Assembly: GCF_902506505.1 (NCBI RefSeq)
Contig: NZ_LR733406.1
Span: 3,780,693 to 3,844,692 of the forward strand
Reading direction: 5' to 3'
Length of the DNA: 64,000 nt
Source of the DNA: Pseudomonas sp. 8AS
GTDB taxonomy: Bacteria > Pseudomonadota > Gammaproteobacteria > Pseudomonadales > Pseudomonadaceae
Positions 17,177 through 25,597 of this stretch are shown in pieces. The stretch's first letter is position 1. Each line of letters opens with the position of its first letter. The notes under the pieces were generated by a model, which saw only the letters and a list, made by a program, of their open reading frames with translations, was not told the origin of the DNA and did not search any database. The position numbers were made by a program, and so were the translations under genes.

Positions 17177-17668
17177 TCACTCAACGGCGGACGCTTCGAT
17201 CTTATCCAGGCGTGGCGTCCTGCCATTGCAGCGGAGCTGGTCCTGACGCAGGGCAACTTCCTGCACTTCACGGCGAGTCACCAGGTCAGCCAGGCTGATG
17301 CCACTGAGGAACTCATGAATCTGCTGACTGAGGTCGCACCACAGGTGATGGGTCAGGCAGGTATCGCCGGAGTGACAATCACCCAGGCCTTGGCAACGCG
17401 TGGCATCCACCGACTCATTGACCGCATCGATCACCTGAGCCACCTGGATCACCCGCATGTCGCGCGACAACTGGTAGCCACCACCCGGTCCGCGCACACT
17501 GCTGACCAGGTTGCCACGGCGCAGCTTGGCGAACAGCTGTTCGAGATAGGACAGGGAAATGCCCTGCCGCTCGGAAATATCGGCAAGGGACACCGGCCCG
17601 TGCTGGGCATGCAGCGCCAGATCGAGCATCGCGGTGACGGCGTAACGGCCTTTGGTGGTCAAGCGCAT
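17177..17668 (-). CDS. iscR: Fe-S cluster-sensing regulator IscR
   Basis: A 163-residue Rrf2-family winged-helix repressor. The cluster ligands are C92, C98 and C104 with H107 (RCQGLGDCHSGDTCLTHH), identical in position to E. coli IscR. With its [2Fe-2S] cluster it represses the isc operon; without it, it acts at other sites. The ATG at 17668 begins the standard MRLTTKGRYAVTAM; an upstream in-frame codon would place coding sequence over the promoter. It heads the operon and faces its own operator. Confidence 0.97.
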   Translation of the reverse strand: MRLTTKGRYAVTAMLDLALHAQHGPVSLADISERQGISLSYLEQLFAKLRRGNLVSSVRGPGGGYQLSRDMRVIQVAQVIDAVNESVDATRCQGLGDCHSGDTCLTHHLWCDLSQQIHEFLSGISLADLVTRREVQEVALRQDQLRCNGRTPRLDKIEASAVE

Positions 17669-17700
17669 GGTGGTTACCACGGTTTCGCTGAATTGCCGCA

Positions 17701-17734
17701 AGTATCCCCTTTTCCTACTATTTAGGTCAACTAT
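17701..17734 (-). promoter_or_regulatory. isc operon promoter with IscR type 1 site
   Basis: Read on the minus strand, TTGACC (17730-17725) and GATACT (17706-17701) are spaced by 18 bases and form a sigma-70 promoter. Overlapping the -35 box, 17734-17710 reads ATAGTTGACC-TAAAT-AGTAGGAAAA, which fits the E. coli IscR type 1 consensus (ATASYYGACT...AGTCRRSTAT) at most positions. This placement suits autorepression by [2Fe-2S] IscR. Confidence 0.8.
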
Positions 17735-17807
17735 AAGACCGATCAAAACAGTAGGAATTAACCTCGGCGAGGGGCGCAAAGCATACCAAAACCCGCGCCG
17801 CTAGGCA

Positions 17808-18587
17808 TCAGGCCGCCGGCTTGTCGCCCTGTTCCTTGCACACCCCGGCAAAGTCCTCGTCGCGCAGGGCCGGCAGCTCCTTGGCGCAGTAGTCGCTGCC
17901 CAGAGCCTTGAGCGCCGCGCACATGCCCTCCAGGCGACCGTCGACCGCCTGCAGGTGATCCAGCAACTGACCAATGGCACGCGCCACCGGGTCCGGCATG
18001 TCCTGACTGACGCCATAGGCATCGAAGCCGAGCTTCTCGGCCATGGCCTGGCGCTTGGCCTCCTGCTCGTCATCGGCCTTGGCGATGATCCGCCCGGGAA
18101 TGCCGACCGCAGTAGCACCCGCCGGCACCGCCTTGGTCACCACCGCATTGGAGCCGATCTTGGCCCCGGCCCCCACGGTGAACGGGCCAAGCACCTTGGC
18201 CCCGGCGCCGACCACCACGCCATCCTCCAGGGTCGGGTGGCGCTTGCCCTTGTTCCAGCTGGTGCCGCCCAGGGTCACGCCCTGGTACAAGGTCACGTCG
18301 TTGCCGATCTCGGCGGTTTCGCCGATGACGATGCCCATGCCGTGGTCGATGAAGAATCGCCGGCCGATCTTCGCTCCCGGATGGATCTCGATCCCGGTCA
18401 GCCAGCGCCCGAAGTTCGACACCACGCGCGCCAGCCACTTCCAGCCGGCACCCCACAACGCGTGCGCCAGACGATGCAGCCAGATCGCATGCAGGCCGGG
18501 GTAGCAGGTCAGCACCTCGAAGGCATTGCGCGCCGCCGGATCACGATGGAATACGCTCTGGATATCTTCGCGCATACGCTCAAACAT
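17808..18587 (-). CDS. cysE: serine O-acetyltransferase
   Basis: A 259-residue left-handed beta-helix enzyme that acetylates L-serine with acetyl-CoA, the first step of cysteine synthesis. The N-terminal helical domain (MFERMREDIQSVFHRDPAARN) is followed by hexapeptide repeats and the catalytic loop (DHGMGIVIGETAEIGNDVTLYQG). The ATG at 18587 is preferred; earlier in-frame codons extend further into trmJ. It overlaps the end of trmJ by 8 bases. Cysteine supply upstream of the isc operon makes functional sense, as IscS consumes cysteine. Confidence 0.95.
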   Translation of the reverse strand: MFERMREDIQSVFHRDPAARNAFEVLTCYPGLHAIWLHRLAHALWGAGWKWLARVVSNFGRWLTGIEIHPGAKIGRRFFIDHGMGIVIGETAEIGNDVTLYQGVTLGGTSWNKGKRHPTLEDGVVVGAGAKVLGPFTVGAGAKIGSNAVVTKAVPAGATAVGIPGRIIAKADDEQEAKRQAMAEKLGFDAYGVSQDMPDPVARAIGQLLDHLQAVDGRLEGMCAALKALGSDYCAKELPALRDEDFAGVCKEQGDKPAA

Positions 18588-19359
18588 CATCTCTTCTCCG
18601 CTTGTGGGGCTCGCCACGCACTACTTTCTGGGTTTCCGTCAGGATACCGCGCAGGATATTCATCTCCAGCCGACTGATCGCGCTGCGACCGTACAGGCGC
18701 CGCAGGCGCGACATCAGATGCCGCGGATTCTGCGGGTCGAGGAAGCCTATCTCGACCAGAGTACTCTCCAGATGGCCGTAGAACAGCTCCAGTTCATCCG
18801 CGGTCACCAGCTGCGTGTTGAGCATCGCCGTGGTTTCCAGCTTGTTCATCTTGGTCGGCTGGCCTTGCGCGGCCAGCCAGGCCATGCGCACCTCGTAGAC
18901 AAGCACCTGCACGGCGGTCGCCAGGTTCAGCGAACTGAATTCGGGATCGGAGGGGATGTGCACATGGAACTGACAGCGCTGCAGCTCTTCGTTGGTCAGG
19001 CCGGCATATTCACGACCGAACACCAGCGCCACCTCGCCACCCAGCCCGACATGCTCCAGACAAGTCGTCGCGCACTCGCGCGGATCGAGCAGCGGCCAGG
19101 GAATGCGCCGGTCACGCGCACTGGTGCCCAGCACCACGCTGCAGCCGACCAGCGCCTCTTCGAGAGTAGCGACCACCTGCGCCGCCTCGAGGATATCCAC
19201 CGCCCCGGAGGCACGCGCCACCGCCTCGCCGCTCGGAAAATCCTCGGGATCCACCAGCACCAGACGCGACAGGCCCATGTTTTTCATGGCCCGCGCAGCC
19301 CCGCCGATATTGCCGGGATGGCTGGTATTGACCAGAACCACACGAATATTCTGCAGCAC
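18580..19359 (-). CDS. trmJ: tRNA (cytidine/uridine-2'-O-)-methyltransferase TrmJ
   Basis: A 259-residue SPOUT methyltransferase that modifies the 2'-O of nucleotide 32 in tRNA anticodon loops. The SpoU-type motifs are visible: SHPGNIGGAARAMKNMGL near residue 13, VFGREYAGLTNEEL near residue 110, and SLNLATAVQVLVYE near residue 140, which is the knotted SAM site. It overlaps cysE by 8 bases and is divergent from suhB, with 145 bases between starts. Confidence 0.94.
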   Translation of the reverse strand: MLQNIRVVLVNTSHPGNIGGAARAMKNMGLSRLVLVDPEDFPSGEAVARASGAVDILEAAQVVATLEEALVGCSVVLGTSARDRRIPWPLLDPRECATTCLEHVGLGGEVALVFGREYAGLTNEELQRCQFHVHIPSDPEFSSLNLATAVQVLVYEVRMAWLAAQGQPTKMNKLETTAMLNTQLVTADELELFYGHLESTLVEIGFLDPQNPRHLMSRLRRLYGRSAISRLEMNILRGILTETQKVVRGEPHKRRRDDV

Positions 19360-19504
19360 CGCGAGCTCCCGGCGAGAAACGAAAGGGTCGCCGATCTTAC
19401 AGAACGACCAAGAGTTACGCCACGCGCGACAAAGGCTAGGCTACATATTCAGGCTTTTCTGCTAGTATGGCCGGCTTTCTTTAACGACCCAGGTGAATCT
19501 CCCC

Positions 19505-20320
19505 ATGCAGCCCATGCTGAATATCGCGCTGCGCGCAGCCCGCAGCGCCGGTGAACTGATCTTCCGCTCCATCGAGCGCCTGGACGTCATCTCGGTCAGC
19601 GAGAAAGATGCCCACGACTACGTGTCCGAGGTCGACCGCGCCGCCGAGCAGACCATCATCCAGGCCTTGCAGAAGGCTTACCCGACGCACGGTTTCATGG
19701 GCGAGGAAAGCGGCATCATCCAGGGCACCGGCGATGGCGCCGACTACCAGTGGATCATCGACCCGCTGGACGGCACCACCAACTTCCTGCGCGGCGTGCC
19801 GCACTTCGCCGTCAGCATCGCCTGCAAGTACCGCGGCCGCCTCGAGCACGCCGTAGTCCTCGACCCGGTGCGCCAGGAAGAGTTCACCGCCAGCCGCGGC
19901 CGTGGCGCCGCCATCAACGGCCGCCGCCTGCGCGTCAGCACCCGCAAGAGCCTGGACGGCGCGCTGCTCGGCACCGGCTTCCCGTTCCGCAACGAGCAGA
20001 TCGAAAACCTCGACAACTACCTGGGCATGTTCCGCAGCCTGGTCGGCCAGACCGCCGGCATCCGCCGCGCCGGCGCCGCCAGCCTGGATCTGGCCTACGT
20101 GGCCGCCGGCCGCTATGACGCCTTCTGGGAGTTCGGCCTGTCCGAATGGGACATGGCCGCTGGCGCCCTGCTGATCCAGGAAGCGGGCGGCCTGGTCAGC
20201 GACTTCAGCGGTGGTCACGAATTCCTCGAGAAGGGCCAGATCGTCGCCGGCAACACCAAGTGCTTCAAGGCCGTGCTGACCGCCATCCAGCCGCACCTGG
20301 CGCCGTCGATGAAGCGCTAA
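19505..20320 (+). CDS. suhB: inositol monophosphatase family protein SuhB
   Basis: A 271-residue Mg-dependent phosphatase of the IMPase family. Metal-binding motifs are visible: GEESG near residue 65, IDPLDGTTNF near residue 84, and WDMAAGALLIQEAGG near residue 212. SuhB also joins rRNA antitermination complexes in E. coli and affects virulence gene control in P. aeruginosa. The ATG at 19505 has an AGGTG ribosome site; a GTG at 19493 is in frame but lies inside that site. Confidence 0.95.
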   Translation: MQPMLNIALRAARSAGELIFRSIERLDVISVSEKDAHDYVSEVDRAAEQTIIQALQKAYPTHGFMGEESGIIQGTGDGADYQWIIDPLDGTTNFLRGVPHFAVSIACKYRGRLEHAVVLDPVRQEEFTASRGRGAAINGRRLRVSTRKSLDGALLGTGFPFRNEQIENLDNYLGMFRSLVGQTAGIRRAGAASLDLAYVAAGRYDAFWEFGLSEWDMAAGALLIQEAGGLVSDFSGGHEFLEKGQIVAGNTKCFKAVLTAIQPHLAPSMKR

Positions 20321-20340
20321 CCACGCTTTTTCCGCGCAAT

Positions 20341-20369
20341 AAAAAACCGCCCCGAGGGGCGGTTTTTTT
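20341..20369. terminator. bidirectional terminator between suhB and the glycine-zipper gene
   Basis: A6 precedes a CCGCCCC/GGGGCGG stem with a GA loop, followed by T7. The symmetry allows use by both convergent genes. Confidence 0.92.
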
Positions 20370-20381
20370 ATTGCCGGAGAA

Positions 20382-20930
20382 TTACTGGACGGGCTGGACC
20401 GGATCGGTCAGCACCAGCTGTCCCTGCTCATCGAGCGGAATGCGACTGCCCGGATCGCGATCCATGCGCACCTGACCGACCTTGCCATCGAGCTGATACT
20501 TCACGTCATAGCCGACCAGCTTCTCGCTGGTGTCCATCACCGTGCTGCAACGAGTCTCGGTGGTGGTGTAGGTGTCGCCTTCCTGCATGTTCTCCTGCAC
20601 CTTGTTGCCGGCGTAGCCACCGCCCACCGCGCCGGCCACAGTCGCAATCTTCTTGCCACTGCCGCCGCCAACCTGGTTGCCGAGCAGGCCGCCAACCACC
20701 GCACCGATGGCCGTGCCGGCGATCTGGTGCTGATCCTTGACCGGCTTCTGCCGGGTCACGGCCACGTCCTTGCACACCTCGCGCGGCGTCTTGATGGTTT
20801 CATTGACCGGCTGCACGGCCAGCACCTCGGCATATTGAGGCCCCTTGACCAGGTTATAGGTCGCCACAGCACCGCCGGCAGTCACCCCCACCGCACCCAA
20901 TACTGCACCCACGATCATCGACTTGTTCAT
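20382..20930 (-). CDS. glycine zipper 2TM domain envelope protein
   Basis: A 182-residue protein. An N-terminal hydrophobic stretch (MIVGAVLGAVGVTAGGAVATY) serves as signal or anchor. The middle holds a glycine-zipper 2TM segment (AGTAIGAVVGGLLGNQVGGGSGKK) and the C-terminus is beta-rich. The family includes SlyB-like and Rickettsia 17-kDa-like envelope proteins. No lipobox is visible, so it is not clearly a lipoprotein. The ATG at 20930 has GGAGGACCGG upstream; a codon 36 residues earlier is rejected. Monocistronic by position, ending at the shared terminator. Function unknown beyond the envelope. Confidence 0.85.
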   Translation of the reverse strand: MNKSMIVGAVLGAVGVTAGGAVATYNLVKGPQYAEVLAVQPVNETIKTPREVCKDVAVTRQKPVKDQHQIAGTAIGAVVGGLLGNQVGGGSGKKIATVAGAVGGGYAGNKVQENMQEGDTYTTTETRCSTVMDTSEKLVGYDVKYQLDGKVGQVRMDRDPGSRIPLDEQGQLVLTDPVQPVQ

Positions 20931-21067
20931 CCGGTCCTCCTGAGACACAGCCAGCGCAGCACGCTTTGCGCCATTATTCCTAGCCTTGGAGGCAGCAGCG
21001 GCGCCTAAGTTCCACCTTGCGACAGACTTAAGCGACAACTGGGAACGTCGTCACGCCGCAGAAACAC

Positions 21068-21091
21068 AAAGCCCGGCTTGAGCCGGGCTTT
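21068..21091 (-). terminator. terminator after secF
   Basis: A perfect 10-bp stem (AAAGCCCGGC with GCCGGGCTTT) with a TTGA loop lies 17 bases past the secF stop on the minus strand. The T tract is short and is partly inside the stem, so it is a moderate terminator. Confidence 0.75.
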
Positions 21092-21108
21092 GGGGATGCA
21101 GAGAAGGT

Positions 21109-22020
21109 TCAGGGACGCTCGTCCACTTCCTCGGCCTCAACCGGCGGAATCAGATCCTCGCGCGTCAGCTTCAGCCAGATCAGCAGGATGCTGGCGATAT
21201 ACACCGACGAGTAGGTACCGGCAGTCACACCGATGAACAGCGCCAGGGAGAACCCCCACAGGTTCTCGCCACCAAATACCATCAGCGCAACGATTGCCAG
21301 CAGGGTGGAGATCGAAGTCGCCATGGTGCGCAGCAGGGTCTGAGTGGTCGAGATGTTGATGTTCTCGATCAGCTCGGCCTTGCGCAGCACCCGGAAGTTT
21401 TCGCGGATACGGTCGAATACCACGATGGTGTCGTTGAGCGAGTAGCCGATCAGCGCCAGCACGGCGGCCAGCACGGTGAGATCGAAAGGAATCTCGAAGA
21501 ACGAAAATACACCCAGGGTCACGATCACGTCATGGATCAGCGAGACGATGGCACCGAAACCGAACTTCCACTGGAAGCGGAAAGCCACGTACAGCAGGAT
21601 CCCGGCCAGCGCCAGCAGCATGCCCAGACCGCCCTGATCGCGCAGCTCCTCACCCACCGCCGGACCGACGAACTCCACACGCTTGACGGTAAAGGCATTG
21701 TCGCCCCCCACCTTGCGCAGCGCGTCAGCCACCTGGTTGCCCAGTTGCGGATCATCGCCACGCATGCGCACCAGCACATCGGTGGTGGCACCGAAGCTCT
21801 GCACCATGGCATCGGCATAGCCGGCCTGACCCAGTTGCTCACGCACCAGGGTCAGATCGGCCGGCTTCTCGTAACCCAGCTCGATCAGCGTACCGCCGGT
21901 GAAGTCCAGGCCGAAGTTCAACCCCTTGACCGCCAGGCTGCCCAGCGAGACCAGGGTCAGCAGCACCGTCACGGCAAACGCCACATGGCGAATGCCCATG
22001 AAATTGATTACACGTTTCAT
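21109..22020 (-). CDS. secF: protein translocase subunit SecF
   Basis: A 303-residue inner-membrane protein with six transmembrane segments and a periplasmic domain after the first (LNFGLDFTGGTLIEL). The SecD/SecF signature region is visible in IGYSLNDTIVVFDRIRENFR. With SecD it uses the proton gradient to complete protein export. The ATG at 22020 (MKRVINFMGIRHVAF) is the usual start; a codon 15 residues earlier gives an unrelated leader. It lies 13 bases after secD. Confidence 0.97.
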   Translation of the reverse strand: MKRVINFMGIRHVAFAVTVLLTLVSLGSLAVKGLNFGLDFTGGTLIELGYEKPADLTLVREQLGQAGYADAMVQSFGATTDVLVRMRGDDPQLGNQVADALRKVGGDNAFTVKRVEFVGPAVGEELRDQGGLGMLLALAGILLYVAFRFQWKFGFGAIVSLIHDVIVTLGVFSFFEIPFDLTVLAAVLALIGYSLNDTIVVFDRIRENFRVLRKAELIENINISTTQTLLRTMATSISTLLAIVALMVFGGENLWGFSLALFIGVTAGTYSSVYIASILLIWLKLTREDLIPPVEAEEVDERP

Positions 22021-22033
22021 CGTGCCGAACCCC

Positions 22034-23902
22034 TTAGATCCACAGCTTCTTGAAATCACGGCCACCGAAAATCAGGTTGACCATGGCACGGGTGACGAAG
22101 ATGGCAGTGAACATCGAGGTGATGATGCCGAGCGACATGGTCACGGCAAAGCCCTTGACCGGGCCGGTACCCATGGCGAACAGGATGCCGCCGACCAGCA
22201 GGGTGGTCAGGTTGCCGTCGATGATCGCCGAGAAGGCCCGATCGAAACCCTCGTGGATGGCGCGCTGATTGGACATGCCATTGGCAATTTCCTCGCGAAT
22301 ACGCGAGAAGATCAGCACGTTGGCGTCCACCGCCATACCCATGGTCAACACGATACCGGCGATACCCGGCAGGGTCAGCGTCGCCCCCAGCAGCGACATC
22401 AGCGCCAGCAGCAGCACCATGTTGAAGCCCAGCGCCACCGTCGCCAGCACCCCGAAGAAGCGGTAGATGACCATGATGAACAAGGAGACGAAGAGCATGC
22501 CCCACAACGAGGCATCGATACCCTTGGCGATATTGTCGGCACCCAAGCTCGGACCGATGGTGCGCTCTTCGGCGAAGTACATCGGCGCCGCCAGACCACC
22601 GGCACGCAGCAGCAGAGCCAGCTCGGAGGACTCGCCCTGGCCGTCCAGGCCGGTAATGCGGAACTGGCTGCCCAGCGGCGACTGGATGGTCGCCAGACTG
22701 ATGACCCTCTTTTCTTCCTTGAAGGTCTGAATCGCCTGCTCTTTCTCGACACCGTCGACCACCTGCTTGGCGTAGCGGGTCATCGGCTTCTGCTCGATGA
22801 AGATCACCGCCATACTGCGCCCGACGTTGTTGCGGGTGGCGCGATTCATCAGCTCGCCGCCGTGGCTGTCCAGACGGATGTTGACCTGCGGACGACCGTT
22901 CTCGTCGAAGCTGGCCTGGGCATCGGTCACCTGATCACCGGTAATGATCAGGTTGCGCTCCAGCGCCACGGCCGGGCGGCCTTCCTCGCGGAATTCGAAG
23001 AATTCGCTGGAGGCGCGCGGCGCATCCACTTCGGCCTGCAGACGGAACTCCAGGTTGGCGGTCTTGCCGAGGATGCGCTTGGCCTCGGCAGTGTCCTGCA
23101 CGCCCGGCAGCTCGACCACGATGCGGTTGGCCCCCTGGCGCTGCACCAGCGGCTCGGCGACGCCGAGCTCGTTGACCCGGTTGCGCACGGTGGTCAGGTT
23201 CTGCTTGATCGAGTATTCGCGGATTTCCGCCAGCTTGGCCTGGCTCAGCGTCAGGCTCAGCACCTGCAGGCCATTGCGCTCGGCAACGGCCTGCTCGAAG
23301 TCGATGAAGTCCTTGCGGATCAGGCTCTGCGCCTTGTCCAGCTGCTCGGCATCACTGAAGCCCAGCTGAATCACGCCATCCTGTTGCGGCAGGCTGCGAT
23401 AGCGCAGGCGCTCCTTGCGCAGCAGGGTCTTGACCTCGCTTTCGTAGACCTTGAGACGCGCCCCAACGGCCTTGTCCATGTCCACTTCGAGGAGGAAGTG
23501 CACACCACCGGACAGATCCAGACCCAGCTTCATCGGGCCGGCGCCGACATTGCGCAGCCACTGCGGCGTGGTCGGCGCCAGGTTCAGCGCTACCACGTAG
23601 TCATCACCGAGCAGGCGATGCACCAGCTCCTTGCCTGGCAACTGGTCGGCCTGCTTGGCCAGGCGTACCAGACCGGCATTGCCCTTGTCGTTCAGGGAGG
23701 CAGCCTTGACCTCGATACCCGCTTCGCCCAGCGCCTTGCTGATGCGCTCCAGATCGGCCTGGCCGACCTGCAAGGCCGTGCTGGCGCCACTGACCTGGAT
23801 GGCCGGATCGTCCGGATACAGGTTGGGAGCGGAATAGATGAAGCCGACCGCCAGCACAGCCAGGATCAGCAGGTACTTCCACAGGGGAAACTTATTGAGC
23901 AT
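22034..23902 (-). CDS. secD: protein translocase subunit SecD
   Basis: A 622-residue inner-membrane protein. TM1 is near residues 8-25, then a large periplasmic P1 domain (GLDLSGGVHFLLEVDMDKAV near residue 127), then five TM segments. The charged relay region DANVLIFSRIREE lies near residue 540. It pairs with SecF in the same operon and 61 bases after yajC. Confidence 0.97.
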   Translation of the reverse strand: MLNKFPLWKYLLILAVLAVGFIYSAPNLYPDDPAIQVSGASTALQVGQADLERISKALGEAGIEVKAASLNDKGNAGLVRLAKQADQLPGKELVHRLLGDDYVVALNLAPTTPQWLRNVGAGPMKLGLDLSGGVHFLLEVDMDKAVGARLKVYESEVKTLLRKERLRYRSLPQQDGVIQLGFSDAEQLDKAQSLIRKDFIDFEQAVAERNGLQVLSLTLSQAKLAEIREYSIKQNLTTVRNRVNELGVAEPLVQRQGANRIVVELPGVQDTAEAKRILGKTANLEFRLQAEVDAPRASSEFFEFREEGRPAVALERNLIITGDQVTDAQASFDENGRPQVNIRLDSHGGELMNRATRNNVGRSMAVIFIEQKPMTRYAKQVVDGVEKEQAIQTFKEEKRVISLATIQSPLGSQFRITGLDGQGESSELALLLRAGGLAAPMYFAEERTIGPSLGADNIAKGIDASLWGMLFVSLFIMVIYRFFGVLATVALGFNMVLLLALMSLLGATLTLPGIAGIVLTMGMAVDANVLIFSRIREEIANGMSNQRAIHEGFDRAFSAIIDGNLTTLLVGGILFAMGTGPVKGFAVTMSLGIITSMFTAIFVTRAMVNLIFGGRDFKKLWI

Positions 23903-23963
23903 GACGCCGCCCGTTATGACACGGGGCGCATGATGCGCCCCGTCGTTGGTGAAGAGTGGTTCG

Positions 23964-24305
23964 TTAGATGCCTTTCAGGGTGCCCTTCGGCAGGGTCGCC
24001 GCGATGGCCTGTTTCTGGAACTTCAGCTCGACGTTGTCGGACACTTCGACCACCACGAAATCGTCGGACACCTTGGTCACCTTGCCGGCCAGACCGCCGG
24101 AGGTCACCACTTCGTCGCCCTTCTGCAGGCCGCCGAGCAGGTTCTTGTGCTCCTTGGCGCGCTTGGCCTGCGGACGCCAGATCATCAGATAGAAGATGAC
24201 CAGGAAGCCAACCAGGAACACCCACTCGAAACCGCTACCGGCAGGACCAGCGGCGGCAGCCGGCGCGGCGGCATCGGCAAAAGCGGCGGGAATCAGAAAG
24301 CTCAT
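23964..24305 (-). CDS. yajC: Sec translocase accessory subunit YajC
   Basis: A 113-residue protein with one transmembrane segment (about residues 27-44, FEWVFLVGFLVIFYLMIW), the RPQAKRAKEHKNLL motif and a small cytoplasmic beta domain. It belongs to the SecDF-YajC complex. The N-terminus has a run of Ala and Pro before the TM. The gene lies between tgt and secD, its usual place. Confidence 0.96.
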   Translation of the reverse strand: MSFLIPAAFADAAAPAAAAGPAGSGFEWVFLVGFLVIFYLMIWRPQAKRAKEHKNLLGGLQKGDEVVTSGGLAGKVTKVSDDFVVVEVSDNVELKFQKQAIAATLPKGTLKGI

Positions 24306-24469
24306 GGAAAACTCCTATTACGAGGTCTTGAAACTGTTGTTTTGGGTGGCTGCACAGGCAAGCCATTCGGGCAAGGCGCCGCAAGCGCAACGCAGGCTAC
24401 CGCCTTAATGGGTGCATTTCGTTCGATTTCAACGCCTTGCGAGCGATTCATGTCACGAAATAGCTGCGT
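24306..24469 (-). other. intergenic region with repeat-like sequence between tgt and yajC
   Basis: The 164 bases hold an inverted pair (CATTTCGT near 24415, ACGAAATA near 24455) around a 32-base interior, and several GCGTT/AACGC and AAGGCG words on both arms. It starts directly at the tgt stop. The layout recalls the structured repeats at 12221 and 50986, but the linker blocks of those copies are not present. It may be another repeat family. The last 40 bases are the yajC ribosome site and leader. Confidence 0.4.
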
Positions 24470-25597
24470 TCAAGGCGCCAGCGGCGGCGTAGGCAGGCCG
24501 CGCCGAGCGTAGAAGGCATCGACAAAGGCGGCCAATGTACCCTGTTGAATTGCCTCGCGCAAACCAGCCATCAGGCGCTGATAATGGCGCAAATTGTGGA
24601 TGGTATTGAGCATGCTGCCCAGCATTTCGCCGCACTTGTCCAGGTGATAGAGGTAGGCGCGGGAGAAGTTCTGGCAGGTGTAGCAATCGCAGGTCGGATC
24701 GAGCGGCGACTCGTCATTGCGGTGTACCGCGTTGCGGATCTTCACCACCCCGGTATCGGTGAACAAATGCCCGTTGCGTGCATTGCGCGTCGGCATCACG
24801 CAGTCGAACATGTCCACACCGCGGCGCACGCCCTCGACCAGGTCTTCCGGCTTGCCCACCCCCATCAGGTAGCGCGGCTTGTCCGCCGGCAATTGCGGCG
24901 GCAGGAAGTCCAGCACGCGGATCATCTCTTCCTTCGGCTCGCCGACCGACAGACCGCCGATGGCCAGGCCGTCGAAACCGATCTCGCAGAGCCCTTCCAG
25001 CGAGCGCATGCGCAGATCTTCGTGCATGCCACCCTGGACGATGCCGAACAGCGCCGACGGATTGCCCTCATGGGCATTCTTCGAGCGCTTGGCCCAGCGC
25101 AGCGACAGCTCCATGGAGCGCTTGGCCACGTCGAAGTCGGCCGGATACGGCGTGCATTCGTCGAAGATCATCACGATGTCCGAGCCCAGGTCGCGCTGCA
25201 CCTGCATCGACTCTTCCGGACCCATGAATACCTTGCGCCCGTCCACCGGCGAGGCGAAGGTCACGCCCTCCTCCTTGATCTTGCGCATGGCGCCCAGGCT
25301 GAACACCTGGAAGCCGCCGGAGTCGGTGAGGATCGGTCCCTGCCACTGCATGAAGTTGTGCAGGTCGCCGTGCTGTTTGATCACCTCGGTACCCGGGCGC
25401 AGCCACAGGTGGAAGGTGTTGCCGAGAATGATCTGCGCGCCGATCGCCTCGATGTCGCGCGGCAGCATGCCCTTGACCGTACCGTAGGTACCCACCGGCA
25501 TGAAGGCCGGGGTTTCCACCACGCCACGGGGAAAGGTCAGGCGACCACGACGGGCACGCCCGTCGGTGGCCAGCAGCTCGAAGGACATGTGACTCAT
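24470..25597 (-). CDS. tgt: queuine tRNA-ribosyltransferase (TGT)
   Basis: A 375-residue TIM-barrel enzyme that swaps guanine 34 for preQ1 in tRNAs with GUN anticodons. The nucleophile and binding motifs are visible (LTDSGGFQVFSLG near residue 90; GGLSVGEPKEEM near residue 230). The zinc site is CDCYTCQNFSRAYLYHL. The start ATG at 25597 overlaps the queA stop as ATGA and has a GAGGAAACC ribosome site; a second ATG three codons on is also possible. Consecutive steps of queuosine synthesis are thus coupled in translation. Confidence 0.97.
   Translation of the reverse strand: MSHMSFELLATDGRARRGRLTFPRGVVETPAFMPVGTYGTVKGMLPRDIEAIGAQIILGNTFHLWLRPGTEVIKQHGDLHNFMQWQGPILTDSGGFQVFSLGAMRKIKEEGVTFASPVDGRKVFMGPEESMQVQRDLGSDIVMIFDECTPYPADFDVAKRSMELSLRWAKRSKNAHEGNPSALFGIVQGGMHEDLRMRSLEGLCEIGFDGLAIGGLSVGEPKEEMIRVLDFLPPQLPADKPRYLMGVGKPEDLVEGVRRGVDMFDCVMPTRNARNGHLFTDTGVVKIRNAVHRNDESPLDPTCDCYTCQNFSRAYLYHLDKCGEMLGSMLNTIHNLRHYQRLMAGLREAIQQGTLAAFVDAFYARRGLPTPPLAP

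Noticed and set aside
20341..20369. Terminator stems of the type GCCCC/GGGGC (20341, 46613, 51183) as one repeat family
   Set aside because: They share only short GC stems with A and T flanks, as independent terminators do; there is no similarity beyond the stem.
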